DNA of 64,000 nucleotides from Methylobacterium oryzae (GTDB lineage Bacteria; Pseudomonadota; Alphaproteobacteria; Rhizobiales; Beijerinckiaceae), in NCBI RefSeq assembly GCF_021398735.1, contig NZ_CP090349.1:5330001-5394000 (forward strand), written 5' to 3'. Within the stretch, counting starts at the first letter, position 1, and every line of letters begins with the position of its first letter. This document shows positions 1-9,167 of this stretch, piece by piece. Under the pieces are notes generated by a model. That model was not told the DNA's origin. It searched no databases and was given only the letters and a program-made list of their open reading frames with translations. A program made the position numbers and the translations under genes.

Positions 1-611
1 TCTTCCGCCGCTTCCATGCGGCGGAGCCGGAGCCCAAGGGCGAGCTCCACTACGTCAATCCGTTCACGCTCCTCGTCGCCGTGGTGCTGTCGGCCCAGGC
101 GACCGACCGCGGCGTCAACCTCGCCACCGGCCCGCTCTTCGCGGTCGCCGACACGCCCGAGAAGATGCTGGCGCTCGGCGAGGACCGGGTCCGCGACTTC
201 GTGCGCACGATCGGGCTGTTCAACACCAAGGCGAAGAACGTCGTCGCCCTCTCGCGCATCCTCGTGGAAACGCACGGCGGCGCGGTCCCGGCGAGCCTGG
301 AGGCCCTGCAGGTCCTGCCCGGGGTCGGTGCCAAGACCGCGAGCGTGGTGCTCAACATCGCCTTCGGGGTTCCGCGGATCGCCGTCGACACCCACATCTT
401 CAGGGTCTCGAACCGGATCCCGCTCTTCGTCGGCGCGACGACCGACAAGGTCCAGGCCGGGCTCGAGGCGATCGTGCCGGATGCCTACCGACTCCACGCT
501 CATCACTGGCTGATTCTCCACGGACGCTACACCTGCAAGGCGCGCAAGCCCGAATGCCCACGCTGCCTCATCGCCGACCTCTGCCGCTACCCGTCCAAGA
601 CGATCGATTGA
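1..611 (+). CDS. nth: Endonuclease III (partial, 5' end outside window)
   Basis: DNA glycosylase/AP lyase that removes oxidised pyrimidines in base-excision repair. The reading frame is open from the first bases of the window, so the N-terminus lies upstream. The helix-hairpin-helix LPGVGAKTASVVL is followed by the catalytic-Asp segment VDTHIFRVSNR. The C-terminus carries the 4Fe-4S cluster spacing C-x6-C-x2-C-x5-C (CKARKPECPRCLIADLC). It ends 241 bp before purC on the same strand. The family assignment is secure; only the extreme N-terminus is missing. Confidence 0.95.
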   Translation, partial: FRRFHAAEPEPKGELHYVNPFTLLVAVVLSAQATDRGVNLATGPLFAVADTPEKMLALGEDRVRDFVRTIGLFNTKAKNVVALSRILVETHGGAVPASLEALQVLPGVGAKTASVVLNIAFGVPRIAVDTHIFRVSNRIPLFVGATTDKVQAGLEAIVPDAYRLHAHHWLILHGRYTCKARKPECPRCLIADLCRYPSKTID

Positions 612-852
612 CGACCGCACGACGACGGCGAGACGCGCGCGCGACGGGTCGCGGAGGTCGTCCCGGGCACGTCCCGACCGGCCTCCGCAATCCCGCCCTG
701 CGGGCTAACGCGTTGTGCTGGAAGCCCGCTTCCGCTAGTTTGGCGGCCGGTCGCCGGGGCCCTCGGGCAGAGGCCGTCCGGCGGCCCGACCTCGCGTCCG
801 GTCGCCGCGCCGCGGATTCCTCCCCATCGTCGCGCATCAGGAGCCTCGGCCC

Positions 853-1647
853 ATGGACTTCCTCAAACCACGGTACACGCCTATGAATCGCCGCCGTCGC
901 ATCTACGAGGGCAAGGCGAAGGTCCTCTACGAGGGGCCGGAGCCCGGCACGCTCATCCAGCACTTCAAGGATGACGCGACGGCCTTCAACGCGAAGAAGC
1001 ACGAGGTCATCGACGGCAAGGGTGTGCTGAACAACCGGATCTCGGAGTTCGTCTTCCAGCACCTCAACGACATCGGCGTGCCGACGCACTTCATCCGCCG
1101 GTTGAACATGCGCGAGCAGCTGATCCGCGAAGTCGAGATCATCCCCCTCGAGGTCGTGGTGCGCAACGTCGCGGCCGGGTCGCTGGCGACGCGCCTCGGC
1201 CTGGAGGAAGGCACGCAGCTGCCGCGCTCGATCATCGAGTTCTACTACAAGAACGACGCGCTGAACGATCCGATGGTCTCCGAGGAGCACATCACCGCCT
1301 TCGGCTGGGCGACGCCCCAGGAGATCGACGACATCATGGCGCTGGCGATCCGCGTCAACGATTTCCTGTCGGGTCTCTTCCTCGGCGTCGGCATCCGGCT
1401 GGTCGACTTCAAGATGGAGACCGGCCGTCTCTGGGAGGGCGACATGATGCGGATCGTGGTCGCCGACGAGATCTCCCCGGATTCCTGCCGGCTGTGGGAC
1501 ATCAAGTCCTCCGACAAGCTCGACAAGGACCGGTTCCGCAAGGATCTCGGCGGCCTGATCGAGGCCTATACCGAGGTCGCCAAGCGGCTCGGCATCATGT
1601 CGGAGAACGAGAAGGTCCAGGGCGGCGGCCCGCGTCTCGTGCAGTAG
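853..1647 (+). CDS. purC: Phosphoribosylaminoimidazole-succinocarboxamide synthase (SAICAR synthetase)
   Basis: ATP-dependent ligase of de novo purine synthesis that joins CAIR and aspartate to give SAICAR. At 264 aa it has normal family length. The N-terminal [14 protein letters not shown] and the central [11 protein letters not shown] and [10 protein letters not shown] segments are typical of PurC. I chose the ATG at 853 because an AGGAG sits about 9 nt upstream of it. A second in-frame ATG at 883 ([11 protein letters not shown]) matches the usual family start but has no visible ribosome-binding site. It appears to be transcribed alone; the next genes converge on it from the minus strand. 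Confidence 0.96.
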   Translation: MDFLKPRYTPMNRRRRIYEGKAKVLYEGPEPGTLIQHFKDDATAFNAKKHEVIDGKGVLNNRISEFVFQHLNDIGVPTHFIRRLNMREQLIREVEIIPLEVVVRNVAAGSLATRLGLEEGTQLPRSIIEFYYKNDALNDPMVSEEHITAFGWATPQEIDDIMALAIRVNDFLSGLFLGVGIRLVDFKMETGRLWEGDMMRIVVADEISPDSCRLWDIKSSDKLDKDRFRKDLGGLIEAYTEVAKRLGIMSENEKVQGGGPRLVQ

Positions 1648-1653
1648 GCCCGG

Positions 1654-3288
1654 TCAGGCGCCCGGCCGGCGCAGGGGCGCCGGTCCGGCCTCGGGAAACC
1701 CCGCGCGCAGCCGCGCGTGGGTCGAGAGTTCCGGGTCGAAGCCCGGGTGATAATGGGGGTCCTGCACCAGCAGCGACCCCCATCGCGTTCTCAGCGCCGC
1801 GATCTCGCGCACGTGGCGGGCCCGGGCCTCTCGGGTCCAGCGGCGGCTCGCCGCCTCGCGGTGATGGAGGACCGCCCCGGGGACCAGGAGCGTGCGGTAG
1901 CCGGCCGCGTTCAGGCGCAGGCAGAGATCGACGTCGTTGAAGTCGACCGCGAAGACCGCCTCGTCGAAGCCGCCGACCGCGCGGAACTTCGCCGCCTCGA
2001 CGGCCAGGCACGCGGCGGTCACCGCCGACACCGTGTGGGTGACGCGCAGGGCCCCGAGGTAGCCGGGGGCATCGCCGGGAAAGTGCCGGTGCCCGTGGGT
2101 GACGAGGCCGCCGGTGCCGAGCACGATGCCGCCGTGTTGGATCCGGCCCTCGCCGTCGAGGAGCTTGGCACCGACCGCCCCCACGTCGGGACGGAGGGCC
2201 TCCCGGGCCATGCGGGACAGCCAGTCGGGCCGGAAGGCCTCGACGTCATTGTTGACGAAGACCAGCAGCCTGCCGCGGGCGCGGGCCGCGGCGGCGTTGT
2301 TCATCGCGGCGAAGTTGAACGGCCCGGGCCAGGGCACGACGTGCCCCCTCCCCTCCCCCTCCAGCGCCCGCAGGTAGGCCAGCGTCTCGGGCTCGCGACT
2401 GTCGTTGTCGCAGACGATGATCTCGGTCGACGGCCAGTCGGTGCAGCCTCGGAGGCTCTCGAGGCAGGGGCGCAGGAGATCCAGGCGATCGCGGGTCGGC
2501 ACGATGAGGCTCGCCAAGGGCCGCTCGTCCGGCAGGGGATGCTCGACCTGCACGAGACCGTCGAGCCCGACGGCCACGCCAACGCCCTCCCGCCCTGTCC
2601 GGTCGAGGTGATCGCGCACCAGCGCGTGGTGGGGGACGCGCCCGGTTTCGCCGCCCCGCGTCGCGGTCGAGGCGCCGCGCCGGACCGACAGGATCTCCGG
2701 CAGGTGGCCGATGGCGCCGGGACCGAAGCGCTCCGCGATGCGGAATGCGGCCTCGGCGGGACTGCCGGGATCGTCGCCGGGCTCGAGGGCGCCGCGTCGG
2801 CAGGCCAGCACGGGTCCGAGATAATCGAGGGCCGCGAGCCGGTCGGCGTCGAAGACCGGCGGCAGAAGCGGCAGCACCGCGCCGCCGGGTCTCTCCTGCA
2901 CCAAGGCGTCGCCGTACAGCGCCTGCAGGTCGGGCTCGCGCGCGAACGCGGCGGCGATCCGGCCGGGCGCACCGGCGACGAGGACCCCGTCGCCGATCAG
3001 GCGGATCGCGTCTCTTGGACCGGCCGGCGCGGAGGGGAAGCGGTCGAGGATCCCGGGCGGCAGGGCGAGCCGATGGTCGATCCCGATCAGGGCGGCGAGC
3101 GCCTGCCGGGCGCGCAGGCGCTTACCCGTCACGCGCGCGCGCAGGATCGCGGCCGCCGCCCGGGGATGCGCGAGGAGCTGGCGCGTCGCGCCCACCAGCG
3201 CGCGCCAGGAGCGGCGCGACGGTCCGAGATAGGTCGCGGCATCGTGGCCCGACGCGCCGTCCGATGCACCGTCCGACCGCGACGTCAT
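1654..3288 (-). CDS. Family 2 glycosyltransferase (GT-A), second of a tandem pair
   Basis: Putative glycosyltransferase of 544 aa. The C-terminal half is a clear GT2 domain: SLIVPTRDRLDLLRPC opens the nucleotide-sugar fold, FVNNDVEAF provides the Asp-rich metal-binding motif, and VDFNDVDLCLRL is the ED/DVD-type acceptor motif. The N-terminal half (about 230 residues) matches nothing I recognise and may be an accessory or degenerate domain. Its ATG overlaps the stop of the upstream paralogue by 4 bp (ATGA), so the two are probably translationally coupled. Substrate is unknown; exopolysaccharide or O-antigen assembly is a reasonable inference. Confidence 0.85.
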   Translation of the reverse strand: MTSRSDGASDGASGHDAATYLGPSRRSWRALVGATRQLLAHPRAAAAILRARVTGKRLRARQALAALIGIDHRLALPPGILDRFPSAPAGPRDAIRLIGDGVLVAGAPGRIAAAFAREPDLQALYGDALVQERPGGAVLPLLPPVFDADRLAALDYLGPVLACRRGALEPGDDPGSPAEAAFRIAERFGPGAIGHLPEILSVRRGASTATRGGETGRVPHHALVRDHLDRTGREGVGVAVGLDGLVQVEHPLPDERPLASLIVPTRDRLDLLRPCLESLRGCTDWPSTEIIVCDNDSREPETLAYLRALEGEGRGHVVPWPGPFNFAAMNNAAAARARGRLLVFVNNDVEAFRPDWLSRMAREALRPDVGAVGAKLLDGEGRIQHGGIVLGTGGLVTHGHRHFPGDAPGYLGALRVTHTVSAVTAACLAVEAAKFRAVGGFDEAVFAVDFNDVDLCLRLNAAGYRTLLVPGAVLHHREAASRRWTREARARHVREIAALRTRWGSLLVQDPHYHPGFDPELSTHARLRAGFPEAGPAPLRRPGA

Positions 3289-5426
3289 TCCAGGTCCTCG
3301 CCGAACGTCGTGACCGACAGGGCGGGGTGGTAGAACGGATCGTGCCGGATCGCGGCCCGCCAGCGCTCGGAGAAGCGGGCGGCCTCCTGCTCGAAGCGGG
3401 CGCGCTTGGCCCCGACGGACGGACCGCGGCTGACGGATTCGAGATGGGCCAGCGTCGCGGCCGGCGTCCAGACCGTCTTCCAGCCGGCGGCGCCGAGGCG
3501 GAGGCAGAAATCGACGTCGTTGAAGTCGACCGGGAATGCCTCGGCGTCGAAGCCGCCCACCGCCAGATACTTCTCCCGCGCGACGGCGAGGCAGGCGGCC
3601 GTCACCGCCGAGACCTCGTGCGCCACCCGCAGCTGGCCGAGATGGCCGGGCGTGTCACCGGGCCGGCGGCGCAGGATGTGGCCGGCCCGGCCGCCGAGTC
3701 CGACGACGACGCCGGCATGCTGCAGCGTGCCGTCGCCGTAGAGAAGCTTCGCCCCGACGGCGCCGACCTCCGGTCGGTACGCCTGCCGGACCATGGCCTC
3801 GAGCCAGCTCGGCTCCAGCACGGCGACGTCGTTGTTCAGCAGGACGACGATCGTCCCGGACGCCGCGGCGACGCCGGCGTTGACCATCGCGGCGAAGTTG
3901 AAGGGCTGCGGGTCCATGAGGATCCGGACGCGCGGATCGCCGCGCAGGGTCGCGTAGTGGTCGAGCACCGCTGGATCGGTGGAGCCGTTGTCGACGATGA
4001 TCAGCTCGATCGCCGCGTAGGCTGTCTCGTGGAGCACCCCGCGGCAGACGCGGGTGATCAGGTCGAGGCGGTCGCGCGACGGGATGACGACGCTCACCAG
4101 CGGCACCGGATCCGGCAGGGGCCACGCGAGGCGAACGGCACCGTCGTGGATTCCGGCGCGGAACACCGGCTGTCCGGACCGGTGCGCGTCCAGGGCCGCG
4201 GCCCGGGCCGACGGGTCGAGACCGTCTCCGGCGCTGCGGGCGAGGATCCGCGGGACATGCGCCACCCGCGCGGCGGTGGTCATCGCCGCGATCGCGATGG
4301 CCGGCGCGAGCGCGGCCATCGGGCCGACCGGGCGCGCCATGGCCGCGGCCAGCCACGCCCGCGACAGGAGCAGGGGAAACCCGGGATAGCCGGTCGCCAG
4401 GGCGAGGTCCGGGCTCCAGTCCGGCTTCAATTGCGGGCGACCGTCGGGGCCGACCGCGTCGCCGTAGGCGATGTCCGCTCCCGACAGGGCCTGGGCCAGC
4501 AGCGCCAGGGCCTCCGGGTCCGGGACGTCACCGGGGCGCAGCAGGCACAGGGCGTCCGCCTCGCCGGAAAGTTCGTCGAAGCCGGAAGCCGCATCCCAGG
4601 TTCGATGCGACAGCGGCCCGTCGACCGATGCGGGCGGCGTCCCCGCCCACGCGACCTGGATCGACTCGGGGCGGTGCGTCTGCGCGCTCAGCGCGTCGCG
4701 CGTGGCCGACAGCGGCGCCGCGTCCTCGGCTCGCGCGAGAACGACGCAGCGGATCCGCAGGGCGGAGGGCGCGACGCGGGCGGGCCGGGTCCGGGCGGCG
4801 GCCCAGGCCGGGAACCGGTCCATCGGGGTCACCGCGCAGGCGCCGCGCAGGATGTCGCGGTAGCGCCGTTCCGAGCCGCGGGCGCGCTCGTAGAGGGCGG
4901 AGACGCAGCGCCAGGGCCGGCGCAGGAGGCACTGCACGAGCACCTCGACCTCGCGCCGGGCGCCGACCCGCTCCAGGGCGAAGTCCGCACCGGCAGAGAG
5001 ACGGATCTCCCGGGTATCGGAGGGGATCAGTCCGAGCCAGTGGGCGAGCCCCTGCGCGGCTCCCGGCAGGAGGAAGTCCTGGACCGTCTCGTCAGGCCCT
5101 CGCAGGACGCGGAGGATCGGGCGCCGGGGCGCATTCGTCGGATCGCCGGCATAGCTCAGCACGATCCAGCCGGCGGGATGGTCCGGGAGCACGAGGCGGC
5201 GATCGAAGACGGGATCGTCCGTGGATTCCAGCCGGAACCGGGTCTTCCGGCCGAGCCAGAGCCTGTCGCGGTCGGTCCGGGCAATCAGCGGGGTCGGATC
5301 GCCGAGGCGCGCCGCGGCGTCACTGGGCAGCGTCGCCTCCGCCGGGTGGCGCCGCGGCGACAGCCGGTTTGCGGCGGCGCGGTTTCGCGGCGGGCTTGCC
5401 GCCCGCACCCTTGCCGGTCCCGACAC
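3285..5426 (-). CDS. Family 2 glycosyltransferase, first of a tandem pair
   Basis: About 713 aa and paralogous to the downstream gene. The GT2 catalytic domain is in the C-terminal part: LVSVVIPSRDRLDLITRVC, ELIIVDNGS, LLNNDVAVLEP and FPVDFNDVDFCLRLG. The preceding region contains a second, degenerate GT-A-like stretch (CVVLARAEDAAPLSATRDAL). The start is uncertain. The first in-frame start is a GTG at 5426, which overlaps the upstream gene by about 107 bp, and no good initiation codon lies closer to that gene's stop at 5320. Putative surface-polysaccharide glycosyltransferase; the sugar donor cannot be read from sequence. Confidence 0.82.
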   Translation of the reverse strand: MSGPARVRAASPPRNRAAANRLSPRRHPAEATLPSDAAARLGDPTPLIARTDRDRLWLGRKTRFRLESTDDPVFDRRLVLPDHPAGWIVLSYAGDPTNAPRRPILRVLRGPDETVQDFLLPGAAQGLAHWLGLIPSDTREIRLSAGADFALERVGARREVEVLVQCLLRRPWRCVSALYERARGSERRYRDILRGACAVTPMDRFPAWAAARTRPARVAPSALRIRCVVLARAEDAAPLSATRDALSAQTHRPESIQVAWAGTPPASVDGPLSHRTWDAASGFDELSGEADALCLLRPGDVPDPEALALLAQALSGADIAYGDAVGPDGRPQLKPDWSPDLALATGYPGFPLLLSRAWLAAAMARPVGPMAALAPAIAIAAMTTAARVAHVPRILARSAGDGLDPSARAAALDAHRSGQPVFRAGIHDGAVRLAWPLPDPVPLVSVVIPSRDRLDLITRVCRGVLHETAYAAIELIIVDNGSTDPAVLDHYATLRGDPRVRILMDPQPFNFAAMVNAGVAAASGTIVVLLNNDVAVLEPSWLEAMVRQAYRPEVGAVGAKLLYGDGTLQHAGVVVGLGGRAGHILRRRPGDTPGHLGQLRVAHEVSAVTAACLAVAREKYLAVGGFDAEAFPVDFNDVDFCLRLGAAGWKTVWTPAATLAHLESVSRGPSVGAKRARFEQEAARFSERWRAAIRHDPFYHPALSVTTFGEDLE

Positions 5427-6024
5427 CCACCGCGATGTCGTAATCGGCCGTCATGGCGCCCGGAACCTGCAGCTCGTCGGCCACGACCGTGGCGAAGCCC
5501 TGCGCCTCTCCGGGCCCGACGATCACGCTGGCCCGCTCGGTGCGGCTCGAGACGGTCTTGCCGTCGTGGCGGATCTGGAACGTCACCGGCACATCGAACC
5601 GGCCCGGCGCGCCCGCCGGCCCGAGCAGGACGTTGATCTCGGCGCCCACCTTGACGGTGATCGAGCCGTCCTGACGCCGCGTGCATTCGCGGGCGAGACG
5701 GCCGAGGGAGAACTGGGTGCGCACCGTGTCGCCCGCGAGCGCGCGCGAGGCGGCCCCGCCCTCGGCGACCTCGACCGTCGGGCAATAGGCCGGGTCGAGG
5801 GCTTCGGGCTGCGACGGCGGCACCGTCGTGCCGCCGTACTTGAACAGGTTGGAGAAGATGTTGCCCTCCTCGGCCCGGCCCGGGGCCGGGGCGGCGAGCG
5901 ACGCGGCGAGCACAAAGCCGCCGAGCCGGAGAGCGACGGTCCGGCGCCGGGCCATGTCCGGGGACCGCGTGAGGCTCCTGTTCCGATGTCCGATCATCGC
6001 ACGGCTCCCGAACCGCACCGTCAT
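5320..6024 (-). CDS. Exported protein of unknown function in glycosyltransferase operon
   Basis: I do not recognise a named family. The 234-aa reading has a hydrophobic signal-like segment (ALRLGGFVLAASLAAPAPG) followed by a predicted mature domain with two cysteines and a beta-rich pattern, and ends in a Lys/Arg/Ala/Pro-rich tail. The ATG at 6024 overlaps the stop of the IalB-like gene (ATGA), which suggests coupling. An internal ATG at 5955 (MARRRTVAL) gives a more conventional signal peptide and may be the true start. It overlaps the beginning of the downstream glycosyltransferase, so all four genes look like one transcript. Confidence 0.7.
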   Translation of the reverse strand: MTVRFGSRAMIGHRNRSLTRSPDMARRRTVALRLGGFVLAASLAAPAPGRAEEGNIFSNLFKYGGTTVPPSQPEALDPAYCPTVEVAEGGAASRALAGDTVRTQFSLGRLARECTRRQDGSITVKVGAEINVLLGPAGAPGRFDVPVTFQIRHDGKTVSSRTERASVIVGPGEAQGFATVVADELQVPGAMTADYDIAVGVGTGKGAGGKPAAKPRRRKPAVAAAPPGGGDAAQ

Positions 6025-6554
6025 TTCAGGCTGTCGAACCCGGCCGCGAAGCCCTTCATCGACAGCGGGATGCCGACGCCTTCCTCGGGCGTCTGGAACA
6101 CGATGAAGGTGGCCTGCGTGCCGTTCTTGAACTGGCGGATCAGCCCGTCATCCATCACGACCTCGGCCACGCACCCGGTGGTGAGGCAGCGGACGAAGCC
6201 GGCGCGGCCGATATCCGTCTGGTCGATCTTCAGGCCGAGTCCGGACGGCAGGAGAACGCCCAGCGGCGCCACCACCCGCAGCAGGTAACCGCGATTGTCG
6301 GCGGTCTTGAGGACGATGACCACGAGGGTCAGGTTGGGCCTGTCCTCGGCGGCGAGATACTGGACGAGGGCGCACTGCTCGGCCTTCGCGCCGGCCGGCG
6401 TCTCGCAGCGCAGCTGCCAATCGTCGAAGGTCTTGCGCACCATGCCCTGAGCCGCGGCAGGCCCGGCGGGCGCCAGTGCCGCCGCTACGAGGGCGAGGAG
6501 AACCGGCAGCGCGGCGCGCCGGTAACGAACGAGCCTCGCGTGAAGCGGCACCAC
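6021..6554 (-). CDS. Invasion-associated locus B (IalB)-like exported protein
   Basis: Small secreted or periplasmic protein of the IalB family, which is widespread in Hyphomicrobiales and was named from Bartonella. Visible features are a signal peptide (YRRAALPVLLALVAAALAPA), an early FDDWQLRC segment with a Cys, a second Cys pair around CLTTGC, and the C-terminal pattern IVFQTPEEGVGIPLSMKGF typical of the family. I prefer the GTG at 6551/6554, because AAGGG lies upstream and the signal peptide then has a normal n-region; an ATG at 6620 would add about 22 residues. It is first in the operon with the two glycosyltransferases. Confidence 0.8.
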   Translation of the reverse strand: MVPLHARLVRYRRAALPVLLALVAAALAPAGPAAAQGMVRKTFDDWQLRCETPAGAKAEQCALVQYLAAEDRPNLTLVVIVLKTADNRGYLLRVVAPLGVLLPSGLGLKIDQTDIGRAGFVRCLTTGCVAEVVMDDGLIRQFKNGTQATFIVFQTPEEGVGIPLSMKGFAAGFDSLK

Positions 6555-6740
6555 CGATCCCTTCGGAACGCTCCGGCCGAGGACCGGCGGGAGCCGTACA
6601 ATCGGGCGTGTTCCGACCATGGTCCGCCCCGCGCTGTCAAGCGATGCGGGCGCGGTGTTGCGCGTCGGCGCTACCCGTAACGGTTTCAGCGGCCTAGATT
6701 GTGTTCGAACACTCCTCCAGCGCCGGATTTTGACGCCGTG

Positions 6741-7115
6741 ATGCGCCCGCTCACTCTCTCGGCCGCCTGCCTGGTGGCCACCCTCGCGCAGGCGGGAGCC
6801 CAGTCCCTGCCGGTCGGAGAGACCACCTACATCGAACGCTCGCTGAACCACTCGGACACGCTGGTGATCGAGCATCCGCCCGTGGCGGCGAACCCGTCCG
6901 GCCGCCGCAACGGTCAGGCGGCCATCGCCGGCTACTGCAGGGACGGCGGCCTGGTCCGCCGCCGGGACGAGTTCGGCAACCCGGTGATCATCCGCCAGCG
7001 GGAGATCTGCGACAGCGTCGCGCCGCGCACCCTCAGCCCCGGGCAGGTCAATCCCCGCCCGAGCTGGCCGGCGGATGCCGTGGCGCGCCAGCGGGTGCTC
7101 CGCGTCAAGGGCTGA
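6741..7115 (+). CDS. Small secreted protein, unknown
   Basis: A 124-aa protein starting at ATG 6741 with a clear signal peptide (MRPLTLSAACLVATLAQAGA). The mature part has two cysteines (in IAGYCRDGG and REICDSVAP) that could form a disulfide. No family is recognised. It is divergent from the IalB-like gene and convergent with the metallopeptidase gene that follows, so it is probably monocistronic. Confidence 0.65.
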   Translation: MRPLTLSAACLVATLAQAGAQSLPVGETTYIERSLNHSDTLVIEHPPVAANPSGRRNGQAAIAGYCRDGGLVRRRDEFGNPVIIRQREICDSVAPRTLSPGQVNPRPSWPADAVARQRVLRVKG

Positions 7116-7144
7116 GGCGGGGCTGATGCGGGTCTGAGGTCGGC

Positions 7145-7879
7145 TCAGCCGTAGCGATGCAGGCCGGTGCCGTGGCGCTTGAGCCACGCTTCGGCAGCGT
7201 CGGTGTTCGGGCAGAGCGCCTGCACCAGCGCCCAGAAGCGCGGGGAGTGGTTCATCTCGCGCAGATGCGCCATCTCGTGGGCGACCAGATAGTCGAGCAC
7301 CATCGGCGGCGCGAGGATCAGGCGCCACGAGAAGTTCAGCTCGCCGCGGGCCGTGCAGGATCCCCAGCGACTGCGGGTATCGCGCAGCGTGACCCGGACC
7401 GGCCGCTGCCCGAGCCGCGCCGCGTAGCGCTCGATCGCTTCGGTCAGGTCGCGCCTGGCCTCGCGGGCCAGGAAGTCGCGGACCCGGCGCGCCACGTGGG
7501 CGGCGTCGCACGACACCGACAGCACCGCCTCCCCCTCGACGGACTCGATGCGGACGGGACCGCTCCGGGTGCCGCGCTGGCTGATCCGGTGGGGCTCACC
7601 GCGGAGCGGCAGGCTGGCTCCGAGCTCGAAGAGCACGCGGGTCGGCACGCGCGCCAGGCGCGCGGCGATCCACTCCGCGTGGCTCGCCGCGAAGCGCTGC
7701 GCCGTGTTGATGGCGGTGCGGCTCGGCAGGGTGATCACGGCCTCGCCGGTGGCGGCCGACACGCGGAGCGTGATGCGGCGCGCGGTCGGCCGCCGACGGA
7801 GGGCGATGCGGAGGCTGGCCCCCTCGTGCTGGACCTCAAGATGATCGGGATCGGGGCGACGCAGCAGCGCGAGGGGCAT
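7145..7879 (-). CDS. YgjP-like zinc metallopeptidase (DUF45, SprT fold)
   Basis: A 244-aa protein of the YgjP/UPF0016-like metallopeptidase group. The zinc motif HEMAHL (His201, Glu202, His205) is followed by NHSPRFW, whose His supplies the third ligand in this family. The segment RDTRSRWGSC just before the active site is also diagnostic. The start is an ATG. No signal peptide is seen, so it should be cytoplasmic. The substrate of this group is not established. It is transcribed alone toward the small secreted protein gene. Confidence 0.88.
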   Translation of the reverse strand: MPLALLRRPDPDHLEVQHEGASLRIALRRRPTARRITLRVSAATGEAVITLPSRTAINTAQRFAASHAEWIAARLARVPTRVLFELGASLPLRGEPHRISQRGTRSGPVRIESVEGEAVLSVSCDAAHVARRVRDFLAREARRDLTEAIERYAARLGQRPVRVTLRDTRSRWGSCTARGELNFSWRLILAPPMVLDYLVAHEMAHLREMNHSPRFWALVQALCPNTDAAEAWLKRHGTGLHRYG

Positions 7880-7945
7880 GCGCGACTTCTAGCTGGGCCG
7901 GGCCCGGGGCTCCAGATCCCGCGTCTCCGAATCGCCGCGGCGGCC

Positions 7946-8509
7946 TCAGCTGGCGAGGGCCCGGGTCCAGACGTCGGTCTCGGGGAGGACGAGGAGCGCG
8001 GCGGCGGCCAGCGCGATCCCGTACGGGATCCCGGTCTTGGCGTCGTGCAGGTGCAGGGCGAACGGCATGCGCGCGATCCGGCCGGGCAGCGGATGCGTCC
8101 GCGCGAACAGGATCGCCAGGGTCAGGGCACCTCCGAACACCGAGGCCACCAAGAGGTAGTCGCCGAGGCCGTCGAAGCCGAGCCACAGGGCGGTGGCGGC
8201 CGCGAGCTTCGCGTCGCCGCCGCCGATGACGCCGAAGGCGAACAGCGTGAACGTGACGAGCAGGACGACCGCGCCGGCGGCGCAGTGGAAGCCGATCTCG
8301 GTCCAGCTCATCGAGCTCGTCAGGGCCAGCAGCGCGAACCCGGCCACGAGGGCGAGGGAGATCCGGTTCGGGATCAGCATGGTGAGCAGGTCGCTGGCGG
8401 CCGCGTAGGCCATCAGGAAGGGAAACAGGATCAGGAGACCGAAACCGGCCGGGCCCAGACCCGCCAGTCCCAGGCTTGCCGTCGCTGAACCGACCATCTC
8501 GGCGCCCAT
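7946..8509 (-). CDS. cpaA: Prepilin peptidase, CpaA/TadV type (A24 family)
   Basis: Polytopic membrane aspartic peptidase that processes Flp-type pilins. About six hydrophobic segments are seen. The two catalytic aspartates of the A24 family are in AAASDLLTMLIPNRIS and GVIGGGDAKL. I start at ATG 8509 (MGAEMVGS); a TTG at 8536 is the longest alternative. It lies directly downstream of the flp pilin gene on the same strand, separated by a strong hairpin. The remaining tad/cpa machinery is not in this window. Confidence 0.88.
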   Translation of the reverse strand: MGAEMVGSATASLGLAGLGPAGFGLLILFPFLMAYAAASDLLTMLIPNRISLALVAGFALLALTSSMSWTEIGFHCAAGAVVLLVTFTLFAFGVIGGGDAKLAAATALWLGFDGLGDYLLVASVFGGALTLAILFARTHPLPGRIARMPFALHLHDAKTGIPYGIALAAAALLVLPETDVWTRALAS

Positions 8510-8635
8510 CTCGTCGCAGCCTGTCGCGTCACACAATGCGGTCAGCCCCGGCGGAGTGCCGGCCGGTCCGGACCTCGGATGTGCCGGGCGGCGAGCGCCG
8601 CCGCGAACAACGGCGATCCCGGCAGGCCGGGAACC

Positions 8636-8668
8636 CCCGCCTCTCTCCGGATTGCGAGGAGAGGCGGG
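8636..8668. terminator. Strong hairpin between flp pilin and cpaA
   Basis: Perfect 10-bp stem, CCCGCCTCTC at 8636-8645 pairing with GAGAGGCGGG at 8659-8668, around a 13-nt loop. It starts about 36 bp after the pilin stop codon and precedes cpaA. No U-run follows it, so it may be a partial terminator or a 3' stabilising structure that lets pilin mRNA exceed peptidase mRNA. Confidence 0.55.
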
Positions 8669-8704
8669 ATGTCTCGAACCTGCCGCAGATCGGACGGGTC
8701 TCGA

Positions 8705-8869
8705 TCAGTTCAGGTTGCCGGAGATCTGGCTGAACTTGCTGGTCAGGCTGGTGCCGACCGTCTTCAGGGCAGTGATGATGGCCACGGCGATGAGGGCCGC
8801 GATCATGCCGTACTCGATCGCGGTGGCGCCGGACTCGTCCGAAGCAAAACGCGTGAACAGGGTCTTCAT
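8705..8869 (-). CDS. flp: Flp family type IVb pilin
   Basis: A 54-aa class IVb prepilin starting at ATG 8869 (MKTLFTRFASDES). The short basic leader is followed by the processing site at Gly with mature residues ATAIEYGMIAALIAVAI, including the conserved Glu-Tyr pair at positions 5-6 of the mature protein. The C-terminus is short, as in Flp pilins. GGATCACCC upstream serves as a weak ribosome-binding site. It would be cleaved by the CpaA product encoded just downstream and assembled by a tad apparatus encoded elsewhere. Confidence 0.93.
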   Translation of the reverse strand: MKTLFTRFASDESGATAIEYGMIAALIAVAIITALKTVGTSLTSKFSQISGNLN

Positions 8870-9167
8870 AGAGGGTGATCCTTCGATCAACACAGAGCGA
8901 GATAAAACTTGCGCGATGCCCGATGAAGAATTTTCAGGTCTCGATCGGCGGCCTGCACAGACTGCCGATTACGCCTTGAAAATCGGTTAAATCGATCCGG
9001 CACCGACCTAAAAGGCTGTCTCGCTGCGAGTTTGGTGAAGGTTGGGTTTCACCGATACGGCACAGTGCCGCGACTTGGTCTTGCTTAGCGCTTCCTTCAC
9101 GGGTTCCGCGCTAGCCTCGGGCCTCGGGTAGGCTCTCTTCGACCACCCGCCGTCTTGAGGAACCCCG
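8870..9167. promoter_or_regulatory. Divergent regulatory region flp / CpaC-like gene
   Basis: About 300 bp without a gene between the divergently transcribed pilin and CpaC-like genes, with a noticeably AT-richer core at 8880-9005. It contains the inverted repeat CCGATT (8965-8970) N10 AATCGG (8981-8986), a candidate operator. I could not assign clear -35/-10 boxes. Confidence 0.4.

Noticed and set aside
6621..7511. Upstream extension of the IalB-like frame to 496 aa
   Set aside because: It would swallow the divergent secreted-protein gene and adds only compositional noise before the signal peptide.
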